64,000 nucleotides of DNA from JBGSMF01 sp964651475 (GCA_964651475.1 CAZYXV010000001.1:124001-188000); one strand, 5' to 3'. Counted from the stretch's first letter, positions 25,737 through 35,364 are shown. Numbers and translations are program-made. Notes: generated by a model from the letters alone, not told the origin.

Positions 25737-27944
25737 ATGGACACTGTTATTGGTCAATCCATCCCCCGCATTGACGCGCTGGGCAAGGTGACCGGGCAAA
25801 CGCAATTCCCGGGCGATCTATCTATGCCAGGCATGGCGCACATGAAGGTATTGTTTGCGCGCCGCCCGCACGCGCGCGTCAAAGCCATCAACACGGCTCG
25901 CGCCCAACAGGCCCCCGGCGTGATCGCCGTGCTCACGGCCCAAGACGTGCCGGTCAACGAGTTCGGGCTGATCATGTTCGACGCGCCCGTCCTGGTTGGG
26001 CCGGTGTGCGGCGGGCGCGAGGGATGGGACGTGGTACGCCACATTGGCGAAAAAGTGGCGCTGGTGGTGGCCGAAACCGAAAAACAAGCGACCCGCGCGC
26101 TCGACCTGATCGAGGTTGAGTACGAGGATAGGCCTCCCCTGACCGATCCGCGCGAGGCAATGCGCCCTGGCGCGCCGCAGTTGCACCCCGGCGTCGAGAA
26201 TAATGTTTTGTGCCATTATCGCATTCGCAAAGGAGACGTGGCCGAAGCGTTGAGGCAAGCCGACGTGATCGTGGACGGCGTCTATCGCACGCCCTTTCAG
26301 GAACACGCTTACCTGCAGCCGGAAGCCGGGCTGGCTTACATAGATGAGCAAGGGCGTGTCACAGTACAGGTGGCTGGCCAGTGGACGCACGAAGACCAGG
26401 AGCAAATTGCGCACGCCCTGGGCCTGGATAAAGAGCAGGTGCGGGTGATTTATCCTGCTATCGGCGGCGCGTTTGGCGGGCGCGAAGACATGAGCGTGCA
26501 AATCGTCCTGGCGCTGGCCGCCTGGAAGCTGAAACGACCTGTCAAGATCATCTGGACGCGCGAGGAATCCATCATCGGCCATCACAAGCGCCACGCCACA
26601 TTTATTCGAACGCGGTGGGGCGCTACCTTTGAAGGCAAGCTGGTGGCCGCGCAAGTAGAAATCATCGGCGACGCCGGCGCTTATGCGTACACGTCTACCA
26701 AAGTAATGGGCAACGCCACGCTCATGTGCACGAGCGTGTACGACATCCCCGCCGTCAAGGTAGACACGTATGCCGTGTACACCAATAACATTCCGTGCGG
26801 CGCGTTCCGCGGTTTTGGGGGCCCGCAAGCCGCGTTCGCCGCCGAGCAACAGATGAACAAACTGGCCGAAAAACTCGGCATGGATCCGGTGGAACTTCGA
26901 GCCAAGAATCTGCTGAGAGAAGATTCGCTGCTTTCAGTCGGCACGCCGCTGCCCCCTGGTATAAGCATTGCGCAAGTGGTCGAAGAAGCCGCCACGGCGA
27001 GCGGTTGGCAGCGCACGCCAGAAGGCTGGAAGCGCCCCGCGCCTGTCTCTACGCTCCGCAAGAACAAACGCTATGGAATCGGCTTTGCGTGCTGCTTCAA
27101 GAACGTCGGCTTTAGCTTTGGCGCGCCGGAACAATGCACAGCGCGCATCGAACTGCGCGGCGAGGTGGACGTAAAAGAAGCCATACTCTATCATTCAGGC
27201 GCCGACTGCGGACAGGGCGCGCACACAGCCATGATTCAGATGGCCGCCGACGCGCTCGACTTGCCTGCATCCCAGGTGCGCATGGTCGTCTCTGATACCG
27301 CCTGCACGCCGCCCTCGGGCAGCACGTCGGCCAGCCGGATGACGTTTATGGCTGGCAATGCAATTTTAGGCGCGGCTGAGGTGGCGTTGATGAAATGGCA
27401 CGAGGAAGAACGCCCCGCCGTTGGCGTGTATCAATACCGGCCGCCTCGCACAACGCCTTACGATCCAGAAACCGGCCATTGTGAGCCTAATTTTGCTTAT
27501 GGCTACGTGGCCGAAGCGGCCGAAGTAGAAGTTGACATTGAAACCGGCCACGTTCGCGTGCTGCAGGTCTGGTGCGCCGATGACGTGGGGCAGGCCATCA
27601 ACCCGCAACAAGTACAAGGGCAAATCGAAGGCGCCGTGGTCCAGGCGCAAGGATACACCATCCTAGAAAACCTGGTCGTCAAGGAGGGCCAGGTGCTCAC
27701 GCCTTACCTGAGCACCTACCTGATCCCCACCGTGCTGGATGTGCCGCAGGCGATCCACTCGCTGATCGTAGAAACGCCCGATCCGCGCGGCCCTTATGGC
27801 GCGCGCGGCATGGGCGAAATGCCCTACTTGCCCTTCGCCCCGGCCGTTATTGCCGCCGTCCACAATGCAACCGGCGTATGGTTCGACGAGTTTCCTCTCA
27901 CGCCCGACCGGGTGCTGGCCGCGCTCAAAAAGCGCGGCGCGTGA
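25737..27944 (+). CDS. Molybdenum hydroxylase catalytic (molybdopterin) subunit, xanthine dehydrogenase family
   Basis: 735 residues from the ATG at 25737 (GAGG six bases upstream). Family motifs: the N-terminal ARVKAINTARAQQAPGV region, GGAFGGRED (Moco-binding), GAFRGFGGPQAAFAAEQQ, and GARGMGEMPYLPFAPA near the C-terminus, which holds the catalytic glutamate. The CO-dehydrogenase loop AYRCSFR is absent, so this is not a form I CODH. It oxidises an aromatic heterocycle or aldehyde using water; electrons leave through the fused FeS/FAD chain. No Moco-sulfurase or XdhC-type maturation gene is in the window. Confidence 0.92.
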   Translation: MDTVIGQSIPRIDALGKVTGQTQFPGDLSMPGMAHMKVLFARRPHARVKAINTARAQQAPGVIAVLTAQDVPVNEFGLIMFDAPVLVGPVCGGREGWDVVRHIGEKVALVVAETEKQATRALDLIEVEYEDRPPLTDPREAMRPGAPQLHPGVENNVLCHYRIRKGDVAEALRQADVIVDGVYRTPFQEHAYLQPEAGLAYIDEQGRVTVQVAGQWTHEDQEQIAHALGLDKEQVRVIYPAIGGAFGGREDMSVQIVLALAAWKLKRPVKIIWTREESIIGHHKRHATFIRTRWGATFEGKLVAAQVEIIGDAGAYAYTSTKVMGNATLMCTSVYDIPAVKVDTYAVYTNNIPCGAFRGFGGPQAAFAAEQQMNKLAEKLGMDPVELRAKNLLREDSLLSVGTPLPPGISIAQVVEEAATASGWQRTPEGWKRPAPVSTLRKNKRYGIGFACCFKNVGFSFGAPEQCTARIELRGEVDVKEAILYHSGADCGQGAHTAMIQMAADALDLPASQVRMVVSDTACTPPSGSTSASRMTFMAGNAILGAAEVALMKWHEEERPAVGVYQYRPPRTTPYDPETGHCEPNFAYGYVAEAAEVEVDIETGHVRVLQVWCADDVGQAINPQQVQGQIEGAVVQAQGYTILENLVVKEGQVLTPYLSTYLIPTVLDVPQAIHSLIVETPDPRGPYGARGMGEMPYLPFAPAVIAAVHNATGVWFDEFPLTPDRVLAALKKRGA

Positions 27945-27962
27945 AGCGCGGGAGAAAATCGC

Positions 27963-28928
27963 ATGGCGCAACCACGCATTTATGGCGACATCAAAGTCTT
28001 TAGCGGTTCAAGTTGTGAGGACCTGGCCGGGCGCGTCTGCCAACACCTAGGGTTGGAGCTTTCTCCCAGTGAAGTCGCCGTCTTCCCTAACGAAAATATC
28101 TTTGTGCGGCTGGGCGCCAGCGCGCGCGGCCAAGACGTATTCATCATCCAAACCATGTCCTCGCCAGTCAACCAACACCTGATGGAACTGTTAATATTTG
28201 TGGATACGGTCAAGCGCGCCAGCGCCGGGCGCATTACGGTAGTGGTGCCCTATTACGCCTATGGCCGCAGCGATAAAAAAGACCAGCCGCGCGTGCCGAT
28301 TACGGCGCGCCTGATCGCCGACCTGATTGCTGCCGCCGGCGCGGACCGCTGGATGACGATTGACTTGCACGCCGGGCAAATACAAGGCTTTTTCAGCATT
28401 CCCGGCGACGAGTTGACGGCTTTTCACATCACCAGCAAGTATCTGGCCGAAAAGCAACTCCGCAACGCGGTGGTGGTGGCAGTGGATTTGGGCTTTGCTA
28501 AAAAGGGCCGCAATTACGCCGCCGCGCTGCGGCTGCCGATGGCGTTTATCGAAAAACGCCGCGATCCCGAAGACACTCACGTCGAAGCGATGACAGTGCT
28601 CGGCGACGTCAGCGGCAAAGACGTATTTTTGGTGGACGACGAAGTGGATACCGGCGAGTCGGTCCAACAAGCGGTGAACATCCTCAAACAACACGGGGCA
28701 GCAAACATTTACCTGGCCTTTACACACCCCGTCCTCTCAAAAGGCGCAGCGCAGCGCCTGGCGCAATTGCCCCTTCGCGAGATTATCACGACCGACACCA
28801 TCCCACTGCCGCCTGAAAAATGCGCCCCACTCCCCTCCCTGACGATTCTATCAGTCGCCCCCCTGCTGGGTGAAGTAATCCGCCGCGTACACGAGGGCGT
28901 GTCGGTCGGCGCAATGTTCAACGAATAG
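27963..28928 (+). CDS. prs: Ribose-phosphate pyrophosphokinase
   Basis: 321 residues; makes PRPP from ribose 5-phosphate and ATP. Motifs: FPNENIFVRL, VVPYYAYGRSDKKDQPR (ATP loop), TIDLHAGQIQGFFSIP (catalytic His region) and DVFLVDDEVDTGESV (PRPP-binding DDxxxTG). Slightly divergent from the E. coli type (FxDGE is FPNEN here), as seen in many bacterial second-type Prs proteins. GGGAG eight bases before ATG. It follows the Mo-hydroxylase gene by 18 bp and may share its transcript; a role in purine salvage would link them. Confidence 0.92.
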   Translation: MAQPRIYGDIKVFSGSSCEDLAGRVCQHLGLELSPSEVAVFPNENIFVRLGASARGQDVFIIQTMSSPVNQHLMELLIFVDTVKRASAGRITVVVPYYAYGRSDKKDQPRVPITARLIADLIAAAGADRWMTIDLHAGQIQGFFSIPGDELTAFHITSKYLAEKQLRNAVVVAVDLGFAKKGRNYAAALRLPMAFIEKRRDPEDTHVEAMTVLGDVSGKDVFLVDDEVDTGESVQQAVNILKQHGAANIYLAFTHPVLSKGAAQRLAQLPLREIITTDTIPLPPEKCAPLPSLTILSVAPLLGEVIRRVHEGVSVGAMFNE

Positions 28929-28963
28929 CCCAACGACCAATAGGCCAGAGCGATTCCTTTAAA

Positions 28964-31045
28964 ATGATGAGTGGGCCGCCCCAACGCGAGATCAAGCTTT
29001 TCCCCTTATACACTCATAGATACGCCCTGGCCATTGTTCTGGCGCTGGCTATCGGCTTGCTGCTGAGGACAATCAAATTCGGCCAGTTGCCGCCCGGCCT
29101 GTGGCACGATGAAGTATGGAACGGCATGGATGCCGTTCAGACTCTACAGGGAGACTGGCAGATCTTTTACCCCAACAACACCGGGCGCGAACCGCTACAA
29201 ATCTGGCTGGCGGCGTTGTCCATCAAAGCGCTCGGCCGCACACCGGCGGCTATTCGCCTGCCCTCGTTACTCCTGGGGTTTCTCACTTTGCCAGCATGTT
29301 ACTTGCTCGCCCGTGAGCTATTGGGGCCTCGAGTGGCGCTGTGGGCGCTCGCGATTATGGCCTTTACCTTTTGGCCAGTTCACCAGAGCCGAGTGGGCTT
29401 TCGCGCCGTTGGCCTGCCGCTTTTTACAGGGCTTGCGCTCTGGCAAATCATCCGAGGCAGCAAGACTGGACGGGCGCGGCACTGGTTGATGGGTGGTTTG
29501 CTGTACGGCATCTCTTTCTACACTTACATTCCGGCGCGCTTTACTCCAATCGCCATGGCGCTCGTCCTGTTGTATCTGGCCGTGACGCGCCAGCTAAAAC
29601 CCACGCGTTCATTGGTGCGTGGAGGTATCGCATTCATCGCAGCGGCGGCGCTCGTCGTCTTGCCCTTAGCCGCCTATGCTGCCGCGCACCCGGACATTTT
29701 CTTTTTGAGAATCGAGCAAACCAGCATTTTCAACGAGCCAAAGGCTGCCCAACTGGGAAATTTCGAGCGGCTCGCCCTGTCGGCCATTCGGACCCTGGGA
29801 ATTTTCAACATCCGGGGCGACCTGGTAGCCCGCCACAACCTCCCGGCGCGACCCGCTTTTGACGTTGTGATGGGCGCCGCTTTTTTGATAGGATGCGGCG
29901 AGAGCTTGAGGCGATTTCGCCAGGCCCAGTATGCCTTCATCGTGATATGGGTAACGGTTATGCTCGGCCCCAATGTCTGGAGCACCATCACGCCCGGTTT
30001 CTTGCGCACGATTGGCATCTGGCCAGTTCTGGCGCTTCTCCCGGCCATAGGACTGGATCAAGTATGGCAAGTCATCCGCAAGCGGGGCGGAGACTGGCAA
30101 GCCATCCTGGCGCTAGGCATCATTCTGATTTCCAGCCTCTCGATAACGGTCTATGATTACTTTGTGCGCTATCCCCAACTAGAGATTGTCAGGTACAAGT
30201 TTGAAGATGCTGGCCTTCAATTAGCTCACGAGGTTAATACGCTATTAGAAAGCGGCTGGAGGCGGGGCGACCTGACCGCCACGTGGACGAGCGGAAATAC
30301 AAGCCGCCGCGTGATTGTTGATCGCCAGGTGTGGAAAGATTGGCAGAATGCCAGGTTTCTCGTGCCCGAATCTCGCTCGCTGATCGTTCCCGGCTCACAA
30401 AGTCGGGGCGGGTCTCTTGAGCCGGCCCCCATACCGACCATTCTGTTTGCGTGGTGGCACCCAGACCACATGGGGTTCTGGTTATCCGAGATAGGCTGGC
30501 TGCCGCGTCATTCCAAGATTGAAATGCGCCAGGGGCCACTATCTATCAGGGACCTGCTGCCAGGAATTCACCCAGCCTACGTCGTATTCACAGCCACGCC
30601 CTACATCACCACGCCCACCCCTCTGGCTCATTTTGAGCCTGGAGTTGAGTTGGTCGGACTAGACGTACAAGGGGTAGACGAGCAATTGCAAATCCAGTTA
30701 GAATGGTTAGCCTCGCAAACCATTCCTCTGGATTACACCATTTTCGCCCACGTAGAGCGGGCAGGGGTCATTACCGCACAATACAACGATGGGCCTTTAG
30801 GAGGATGCCGCCCGATGATAGGCTGCCTTTCCACAACGTACTGGCGGCCTGGCGACGTCATTGCAGACACACTCGAACTTGCTCTGCCCGAGGCCTGGGA
30901 CCCGCGCCAAGACAAGATTTGGGTGGGGATGTATCACGAGCCGGAACTGGAAAGGCTGCCAGTTACCAGCAACCAATTAAAAGTCAGTGACCGGCGAGTG
31001 CGGGTATTTCCTGTGCGGGTATTTCCCGCCACTACAAATCCATGA
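28964..31045 (+). CDS. GT39/ArnT-like membrane glycosyltransferase
   Basis: 693 residues. About ten to eleven membrane segments in the first 400 residues; the first outer loop carries LWHDEVWNGMDA, the acidic motif (D-E) of PMT/ArnT-type lipid-phospho-sugar transferases, and an FWPVHQSRVGFR stretch follows. The C-terminal ~280 residues form a soluble domain with a beta-rich end (LVGLDVQG, IPLDYTIFAHVERAG) as in many Chloroflexota relatives. Probably moves a sugar from a polyprenyl carrier onto a protein or glycan outside the membrane. Start at tandem ATGs 28964/28967; no clear ribosome site. Confidence 0.85.
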   Translation: MMSGPPQREIKLFPLYTHRYALAIVLALAIGLLLRTIKFGQLPPGLWHDEVWNGMDAVQTLQGDWQIFYPNNTGREPLQIWLAALSIKALGRTPAAIRLPSLLLGFLTLPACYLLARELLGPRVALWALAIMAFTFWPVHQSRVGFRAVGLPLFTGLALWQIIRGSKTGRARHWLMGGLLYGISFYTYIPARFTPIAMALVLLYLAVTRQLKPTRSLVRGGIAFIAAAALVVLPLAAYAAAHPDIFFLRIEQTSIFNEPKAAQLGNFERLALSAIRTLGIFNIRGDLVARHNLPARPAFDVVMGAAFLIGCGESLRRFRQAQYAFIVIWVTVMLGPNVWSTITPGFLRTIGIWPVLALLPAIGLDQVWQVIRKRGGDWQAILALGIILISSLSITVYDYFVRYPQLEIVRYKFEDAGLQLAHEVNTLLESGWRRGDLTATWTSGNTSRRVIVDRQVWKDWQNARFLVPESRSLIVPGSQSRGGSLEPAPIPTILFAWWHPDHMGFWLSEIGWLPRHSKIEMRQGPLSIRDLLPGIHPAYVVFTATPYITTPTPLAHFEPGVELVGLDVQGVDEQLQIQLEWLASQTIPLDYTIFAHVERAGVITAQYNDGPLGGCRPMIGCLSTTYWRPGDVIADTLELALPEAWDPRQDKIWVGMYHEPELERLPVTSNQLKVSDRRVRVFPVRVFPATTNP

Positions 31046-31314
31046 CCATCCTGTACCATTGGTGTCAACTTTCCCCGCCCCGTCTCGCTTTCAAGAGCAG
31101 GTTTTTCGTCAGAGGACGCGGACGTGAACGTCCGCGCTGAAAGAGCCAGGCGCTACGGGCTAAAACCTGGGCCCGAGGACAGGGGCCGGAGCAAAACCGT
31201 GCAATTTGGCTAAACGTTCTTGTAGTGATATAGTTGCTGTTGGCGCGAAAACGCCTTCTTTCGATATAGAATATGGTTTATACACAGGGTTAATACATTC
31301 CAGGCTAAACTCTC
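31046..31314. other. Intergenic region with GC-rich palindrome
   Basis: No gene. A perfect palindrome CGCGGACGT-GA-ACGTCCGCG lies at 31117-31136. It has no T-tract and may be a REP-type repeat. No clear promoter for the ABC-F gene. Confidence 0.5.
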
Positions 31315-33210
31315 ATGCCAGTCATTTCTGCATCTAATCTATCCAAATCTTTTGGCGCACAAGACGTGTTCACAGGCGTCACATGCGCGCTGGCGCACGG
31401 GCAACATGTAGCGATGGTTGGGGTCAACGGCTGCGGCAAAACGACGCTTTTGCGCATCCTGGCCGGCCTGGAAGACCCCAGCGGCGGACAAGCTCACCGG
31501 GCGCGTGGAGTGTCCATCGGTTACTTGCCGCAGCGCGCCGACGAAGAACTGGTTGGGCAGCAAAGCGTGCACGACGAGCTGCTGAACGTATTCGCCGGTC
31601 TGCGCGCGCAGGCCGACGAGCTGCGCCGCCTGGAACAACTCATGGCCGACCCCGACCAATACGAAGCCGTCGTCGAGCGCTATGGCAAACTGGCCGAACA
31701 ATTTGAGAACGCTGGCGGTTATACGTACGAACTGCGCATCGCTCAGACGCTATCGGGATTGGGCTTTGATCCATCTGATTTCGAGCGCCCGGTGTGCCAG
31801 CTATCGGGCGGCCAAAAGACGCGCCTGCTGCTGGCGCGGCTGGTGCTGCAAGAACCCGACGTGCTGCTGCTGGACGAGCCAACCAATCACCTGGACGTAG
31901 AAGCCGTCGAATGGCTGGAGACGAGGCTGCACGAGTTTCCCGGCGCGCTCGTCGTGGTGGCGCACGACCGTTATTTTTTGGATGCGGTAGCCCACAGCGT
32001 GTGGGAATTGGAGCGGGGGCGGCTGGCAAGCTACCCCGGCAACTATACACAATATATCACGCTGCGCGCCGAACGCCGCGCCAGGCAACAAGCCGAATAC
32101 GAGCGCCAGCAGGAATTTGTCGAACGCGAACAAGATTTCATCCGCCGCTACATGGCCGGGCAAAAAACGCGCCAGGCGCAAGGGCGGCTCAAGCGATTGG
32201 AACGCCTCGAACGGATGGAGCGTCCTATTGACAACAAAACGCTGCGCCTCAAGCTGCAAACCGATCTGCGCAGCGGCGACCTGGTGCTCTGGGCGCGCGA
32301 TTTGGTGGTGGGTTATTCTGGCGACGAACCGTTGTTAGAGTGCCCCTGGCTCGAGTTGCGCCGCAAACAGCGCGTTGCCTTCTGGGGACCCAATGGCGCC
32401 GGCAAAACCACCTTTCTCAAAACTGCGCTCGGCCTGCTGCCGCCGATGGATGGCGAGATCGAATTTGGCGCGGCCGTGCAAGTGGGCTACTTTGCCCAGG
32501 TACACGAAGGATTGAAGCCAGAACGCACTATTCTGGAGAGCATCCTCGACGTGAACAACATGCCCATCGAACAGGCGCGCGGCCTGTTGGGGCGCTATCT
32601 GTTCTCTGGCGACGACGTGTTCAAACCCATCGGCGCGCTTTCGGGCGGCGAAAGCGCGCGGGTGGCGCTGTGCGTTCTCACGCTGCAAGGCGCCAACGTG
32701 CTTTTGCTCGACGAGCCAACCAACTATTTGGATATCGCTTCACAAGAAGTATTGGAACAGGTGCTGAGCGATTTCGCCGGCACCATTTTGATGGTCAGTC
32801 ACGATCGCTACCTGGTAGACCGGCTGGCGACGCACATGTGGGTGATCGAAGGCAAGCGCGTGGCCGTATACGAAGGCGGCTACAGCCAGTACGTGGCGCA
32901 GCGACAGGCCAGTAAAGAACAAGAAACAAGAAACAAGAAGCAAGAACCAAAAAGCAAGCGGCAACGCCCGGAACAATCTGAACAAGCGCGCCAGCAACGC
33001 CGGGACGCCCAACGCGCCGCCGAGCTGGAAGCGACGATTGCCGAGATGGAAGCGCGCCTGCAAGAACTGGCCATCCAGCTAGAAGTGGCGGGCGTGTCTG
33101 GCGCGGTGGGCAGCGTGCATCGCCTGGGAACGGAATACGCCCGCCTGGAAACCGAGTTGCACCAGGTGATGGACGAGTGGGGGCAATTGGCGCACAGCGC
33201 GGGGGCGTAA
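31315..33210 (+). CDS. ABC-F family ATP-binding protein
   Basis: 631 residues with two ABC ATPase domains and no membrane segments. Walker A motifs GVNGCGKTT (~38) and GPNGAGKTT (~361); signatures LSGGQKTRLLLARL and LSGGESARVALCVL; Walker B LLLDEPTNHLD and LLLDEPTNYLD. The inter-domain linker is helical and charged (ERRARQQAEYERQQEFVERE), as in translation factors of the Uup/EttA/ARE type that act on the ribosome E site. The C-terminal ~100 residues form a charged coiled coil after a low-complexity QETRNKKQEPKSK stretch, most like Uup. Exact subfamily not decided. The start ATG lacks a ribosome site. Confidence 0.93.
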   Translation: MPVISASNLSKSFGAQDVFTGVTCALAHGQHVAMVGVNGCGKTTLLRILAGLEDPSGGQAHRARGVSIGYLPQRADEELVGQQSVHDELLNVFAGLRAQADELRRLEQLMADPDQYEAVVERYGKLAEQFENAGGYTYELRIAQTLSGLGFDPSDFERPVCQLSGGQKTRLLLARLVLQEPDVLLLDEPTNHLDVEAVEWLETRLHEFPGALVVVAHDRYFLDAVAHSVWELERGRLASYPGNYTQYITLRAERRARQQAEYERQQEFVEREQDFIRRYMAGQKTRQAQGRLKRLERLERMERPIDNKTLRLKLQTDLRSGDLVLWARDLVVGYSGDEPLLECPWLELRRKQRVAFWGPNGAGKTTFLKTALGLLPPMDGEIEFGAAVQVGYFAQVHEGLKPERTILESILDVNNMPIEQARGLLGRYLFSGDDVFKPIGALSGGESARVALCVLTLQGANVLLLDEPTNYLDIASQEVLEQVLSDFAGTILMVSHDRYLVDRLATHMWVIEGKRVAVYEGGYSQYVAQRQASKEQETRNKKQEPKSKRQRPEQSEQARQQRRDAQRAAELEATIAEMEARLQELAIQLEVAGVSGAVGSVHRLGTEYARLETELHQVMDEWGQLAHSAGA

Positions 33211-33228
33211 AAAGGAAAAGATTATACT

Positions 33229-33915
33229 ATGCAATGGCTTCATTACAAACCTAAACTGGCTGCGTTCGCTTCGCTGGGCCTGGCCACTGCCTTGTGCGCG
33301 GCTATGCTCGTCGTTCGCCTGATGTACGCCCGCGAATGGACACACATCGGCCTGGCCTGGAATCTGTTTTTGGCGTGGATTCCACTCTTGTTGTCGCTGG
33401 CGGCTCACGGCCTCTATGCCCGGCGAACTGTTCTCGGCTACGTCTCCATGGCGGCCTGCGCCATTGTGTGGCTGCTCTTTTTCCCGAACGCGCTGTACGT
33501 GGTGACCGACTTGTTGCATCTCTGGCCAAAGAATAACGTTCCGATCTGGTTTGACCTGGTCATGATCCTCTCTTTTGCCTGGACCAGCTATCTGTTAGGC
33601 ATCGTCTCGCTGTACCTGATGCAGAGCGTCGTATCCGATTCATTTGGAAAATGGACCGGCTGGCTCTTTGTCATCATTACGTTGGGACTGGGCAGTCTCG
33701 GCGTCTACCTGGGAAGATTCTTGCGTTGGAACAGTTGGGACGTATTTTTCCAGCCGGCCAGCCTGATGCAGAGCATGTGGGACGGGATGCGCGATCCACT
33801 TGCGCACCCCAGAACGCTCGTCTTTTCCTTGCTGTTCGCGCTTTTCTTCATCTCCTCGTATCTCACCCTGTTTACCTTGACCCTGCTGCCGCAAGAACGG
33901 CGCAGGCTGGAATGA
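33229..33915 (+). CDS. DUF1361 membrane protein
   Basis: 228 residues with about seven hydrophobic segments. The DUF1361 pattern is visible: WNLFLAWIPLLLSL near the N-terminus, FFPNALYVVTDLLHL, and YLGRFLRWNSWDVFFQP. Function unknown. It is 18 bp downstream of the ABC-F gene and its stop overlaps a possible ATG of coaE (ATGA), so the three may be co-transcribed. Confidence 0.85.
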   Translation: MQWLHYKPKLAAFASLGLATALCAAMLVVRLMYAREWTHIGLAWNLFLAWIPLLLSLAAHGLYARRTVLGYVSMAACAIVWLLFFPNALYVVTDLLHLWPKNNVPIWFDLVMILSFAWTSYLLGIVSLYLMQSVVSDSFGKWTGWLFVIITLGLGSLGVYLGRFLRWNSWDVFFQPASLMQSMWDGMRDPLAHPRTLVFSLLFALFFISSYLTLFTLTLLPQERRRLE

Positions 33916-33935
33916 CTTTAACCTTTTTACTTTCG

Positions 33936-34550
33936 ATGTATATCATTGGATTGACAGGCAACATTGCCGCCGGCAAAAGCGCCGTAGCCAAACTGTTGGC
34001 CGAGTTGGGCGCGCGCGTGATTGACGCCGACGCGCTCGTTCACCAACTCGAACAACGCGGCACGCCAACCTACGACGCCATCGTGGCCGAATTCGGGCCA
34101 GGCATTTTGCGCGACGATGGCGACATTGACCGCGCCCGGTTGGGTGCGCGCGTATTTTCTGATCCCAGCGCGATGGCTCGGCTGGAAGCGATTGTCCATC
34201 CCGCCGTGGGCGTGGAACTGGAACGCCAAATCTCACAACTCACATCTCAGACTCCAGACTCTATTATCGTCATCGAGGCGATCAAGCTGATCGAGGCCGG
34301 GCTGCACAAAAGGTGTGATGCGCTGTGGGTCGTCGCCGCGCCTTACCGGCTGCAACTGGAACGCCTGATACGTACGCGCGGCCTCAGCGAAGCTGAAGCG
34401 CGCACCCGCATCGAGGCGCAATCGCCGCAATCTGAAAAGATCGCGCTGGCCAGCGTAGTGATTGACAACAGCGGCGACCTGGAACACGCGCGCGTCCAGG
34501 TGCTCAAACACTATAGCGGCATCGCACACACGCCGCCAACCCGCGTTTGA
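33936..34550 (+). CDS. coaE: Dephospho-CoA kinase
   Basis: 204 residues from the ATG at 33936, giving the classical start MYIIGLTGNIAAGKS with the P-loop at 7-14; an ATG at 33912 that overlaps the preceding stop is an alternative adding eight residues. Other family marks: VIDADALVHQL, FGPGIL, LGARVF, HPAV, and a VIEAIKLIEAG segment in place of the usual P-L-L-E/F. It phosphorylates dephospho-CoA at the ribose 3' hydroxyl, the last step of CoA synthesis. Neither start has a good ribosome site; coupling to the upstream gene is likely. Confidence 0.92.
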   Translation: MYIIGLTGNIAAGKSAVAKLLAELGARVIDADALVHQLEQRGTPTYDAIVAEFGPGILRDDGDIDRARLGARVFSDPSAMARLEAIVHPAVGVELERQISQLTSQTPDSIIVIEAIKLIEAGLHKRCDALWVVAAPYRLQLERLIRTRGLSEAEARTRIEAQSPQSEKIALASVVIDNSGDLEHARVQVLKHYSGIAHTPPTRV

Positions 34551-34595
34551 CCATCCGCCATTTCTGTTTTACAATCAAGGCCAGGCAAGAGCAAT

Positions 34596-34703
34596 AACTG
34601 ATACGGGTGTGTTTCAAACGAGTTGAACCCTCGCGAAGGTTGCGAACCTTTGCAAGGGCGAGCGCGCCTGTTTCAACTGAAATGAAACACACCCAACTGA
34701 TAC
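34596..34703. mobile_element. MITE-like element with 12-bp inverted ends and 9-bp target duplication
   Basis: Element 34605-34694 (90 bp). Ends GGGTGTGTTTCA (34605-34616) and TGAAACACACCC (34683-34694) are perfect inverses. Direct flanks AACTGATAC at 34596-34604 and 34695-34703 are identical: a 9-bp target duplication. The inside holds further nested pairs (GTTGAA/TTCAAC; CCCTCGC..AAGGTT with AACCTT..GCAAGGG), so transcripts would fold into one long hairpin. No coding capacity. It ends 19 bp before the next gene's ribosome site region. Confidence 0.88.
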
Positions 34704-34722
34704 ACTATTATTGAGGTGCGCC

Positions 34723-35229
34723 GTGAGTGAACTGACCGAATCTGATGTCAAAGTCCGACGAGCCAAACCTTCAGACGTAGGCGTGATCAAAGCTTTTGTG
34801 TGGGATGCCACGCACGGGCGGATTGATACGGACCGCGTCGAGATCCTGGAAAAGCTGGGCGCCAAAGGCGTGCTGCTGGCTCACACCGAGCGGTTGATTG
34901 GCCTGATTGGCTTTCGCGTGGAAAACCTGGTGGCCCGCGTCGAAGATTTTTTAATCCACCCCGTAGCGTTGCGTCCCGTGGCCGGCAAAGCACTGTTAGA
35001 TGCCATGGAGGCCGAAGCCAACCGGCTGCAATGCGAAATTGCGCTGGTTTTTGTGCACATGGACGCCTCGCAAGACCTTGTAGATTTTTGCGAGTTGTGC
35101 GGATACACCGCGCCGGACATGGGCGCGTGGCCGCCCGCGTGGGTGGAAGGCGTTGAAAGCTTTGGCGGGTCAGATCGGTTCGTGCTCTTTAAGCAATTAC
35201 GCACCGACCGGGTTCTAAAGCCAATCTAG
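34723..35229 (+). CDS. GNAT-like acetyltransferase family protein
   Basis: 168 residues from the GTG at 34723, which has GAGG six bases upstream. The fold looks like GNAT (VKVRRAKPSDVGVIKAF start, LLAHTERLIGLIGFRVEN strands, LRPVAGKALLDAMEAEANRL in place of the acetyl-CoA loop), but the R/Q-x-x-G-x-G motif is weak (RPVAGKAL), so catalytic ability is uncertain. Substrate unknown. The MITE directly upstream has probably replaced or shifted its promoter. The stop codon lies in a CTAGCAGGCTGTCGG sequence that also forms the ends of the palindrome at 57698. Confidence 0.75.
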   Translation: MSELTESDVKVRRAKPSDVGVIKAFVWDATHGRIDTDRVEILEKLGAKGVLLAHTERLIGLIGFRVENLVARVEDFLIHPVALRPVAGKALLDAMEAEANRLQCEIALVFVHMDASQDLVDFCELCGYTAPDMGAWPPAWVEGVESFGGSDRFVLFKQLRTDRVLKPI

Positions 35230-35240
35230 CAGGCTGTCGG
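35226..35240. repeat. CTAGCAGGCTGTCGG, single end of a repeat family
   Basis: Matches both ends of the palindromic element at 57698-57785. Here only one copy is seen, so it may be a remnant. Confidence 0.5.
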
Positions 35241-35364
35241 GGAGCCTCGCTCAGGCCGACGTCTTCGGTGGCTCGCATGCGTCGGGGGTGGCGCGTGGAG
35301 CGCCTCTCCGGATTCCTGGGCAGTTGGGCTTTGAGCCGATAGACATTATTTTATGGAGGCACTT

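Noticed and set aside
25737..27944. Aerobic CO dehydrogenase large subunit
   Set aside because: The AYRCSFR active-site loop is missing; the sequence there reads GAFRGFGGPQ, as in xanthine or aldehyde oxidising relatives.
31117..31136. Terminator after the GT39 gene
   Set aside because: The palindrome has a two-base centre and no T-tract, so it is more like a repeat or protein site.
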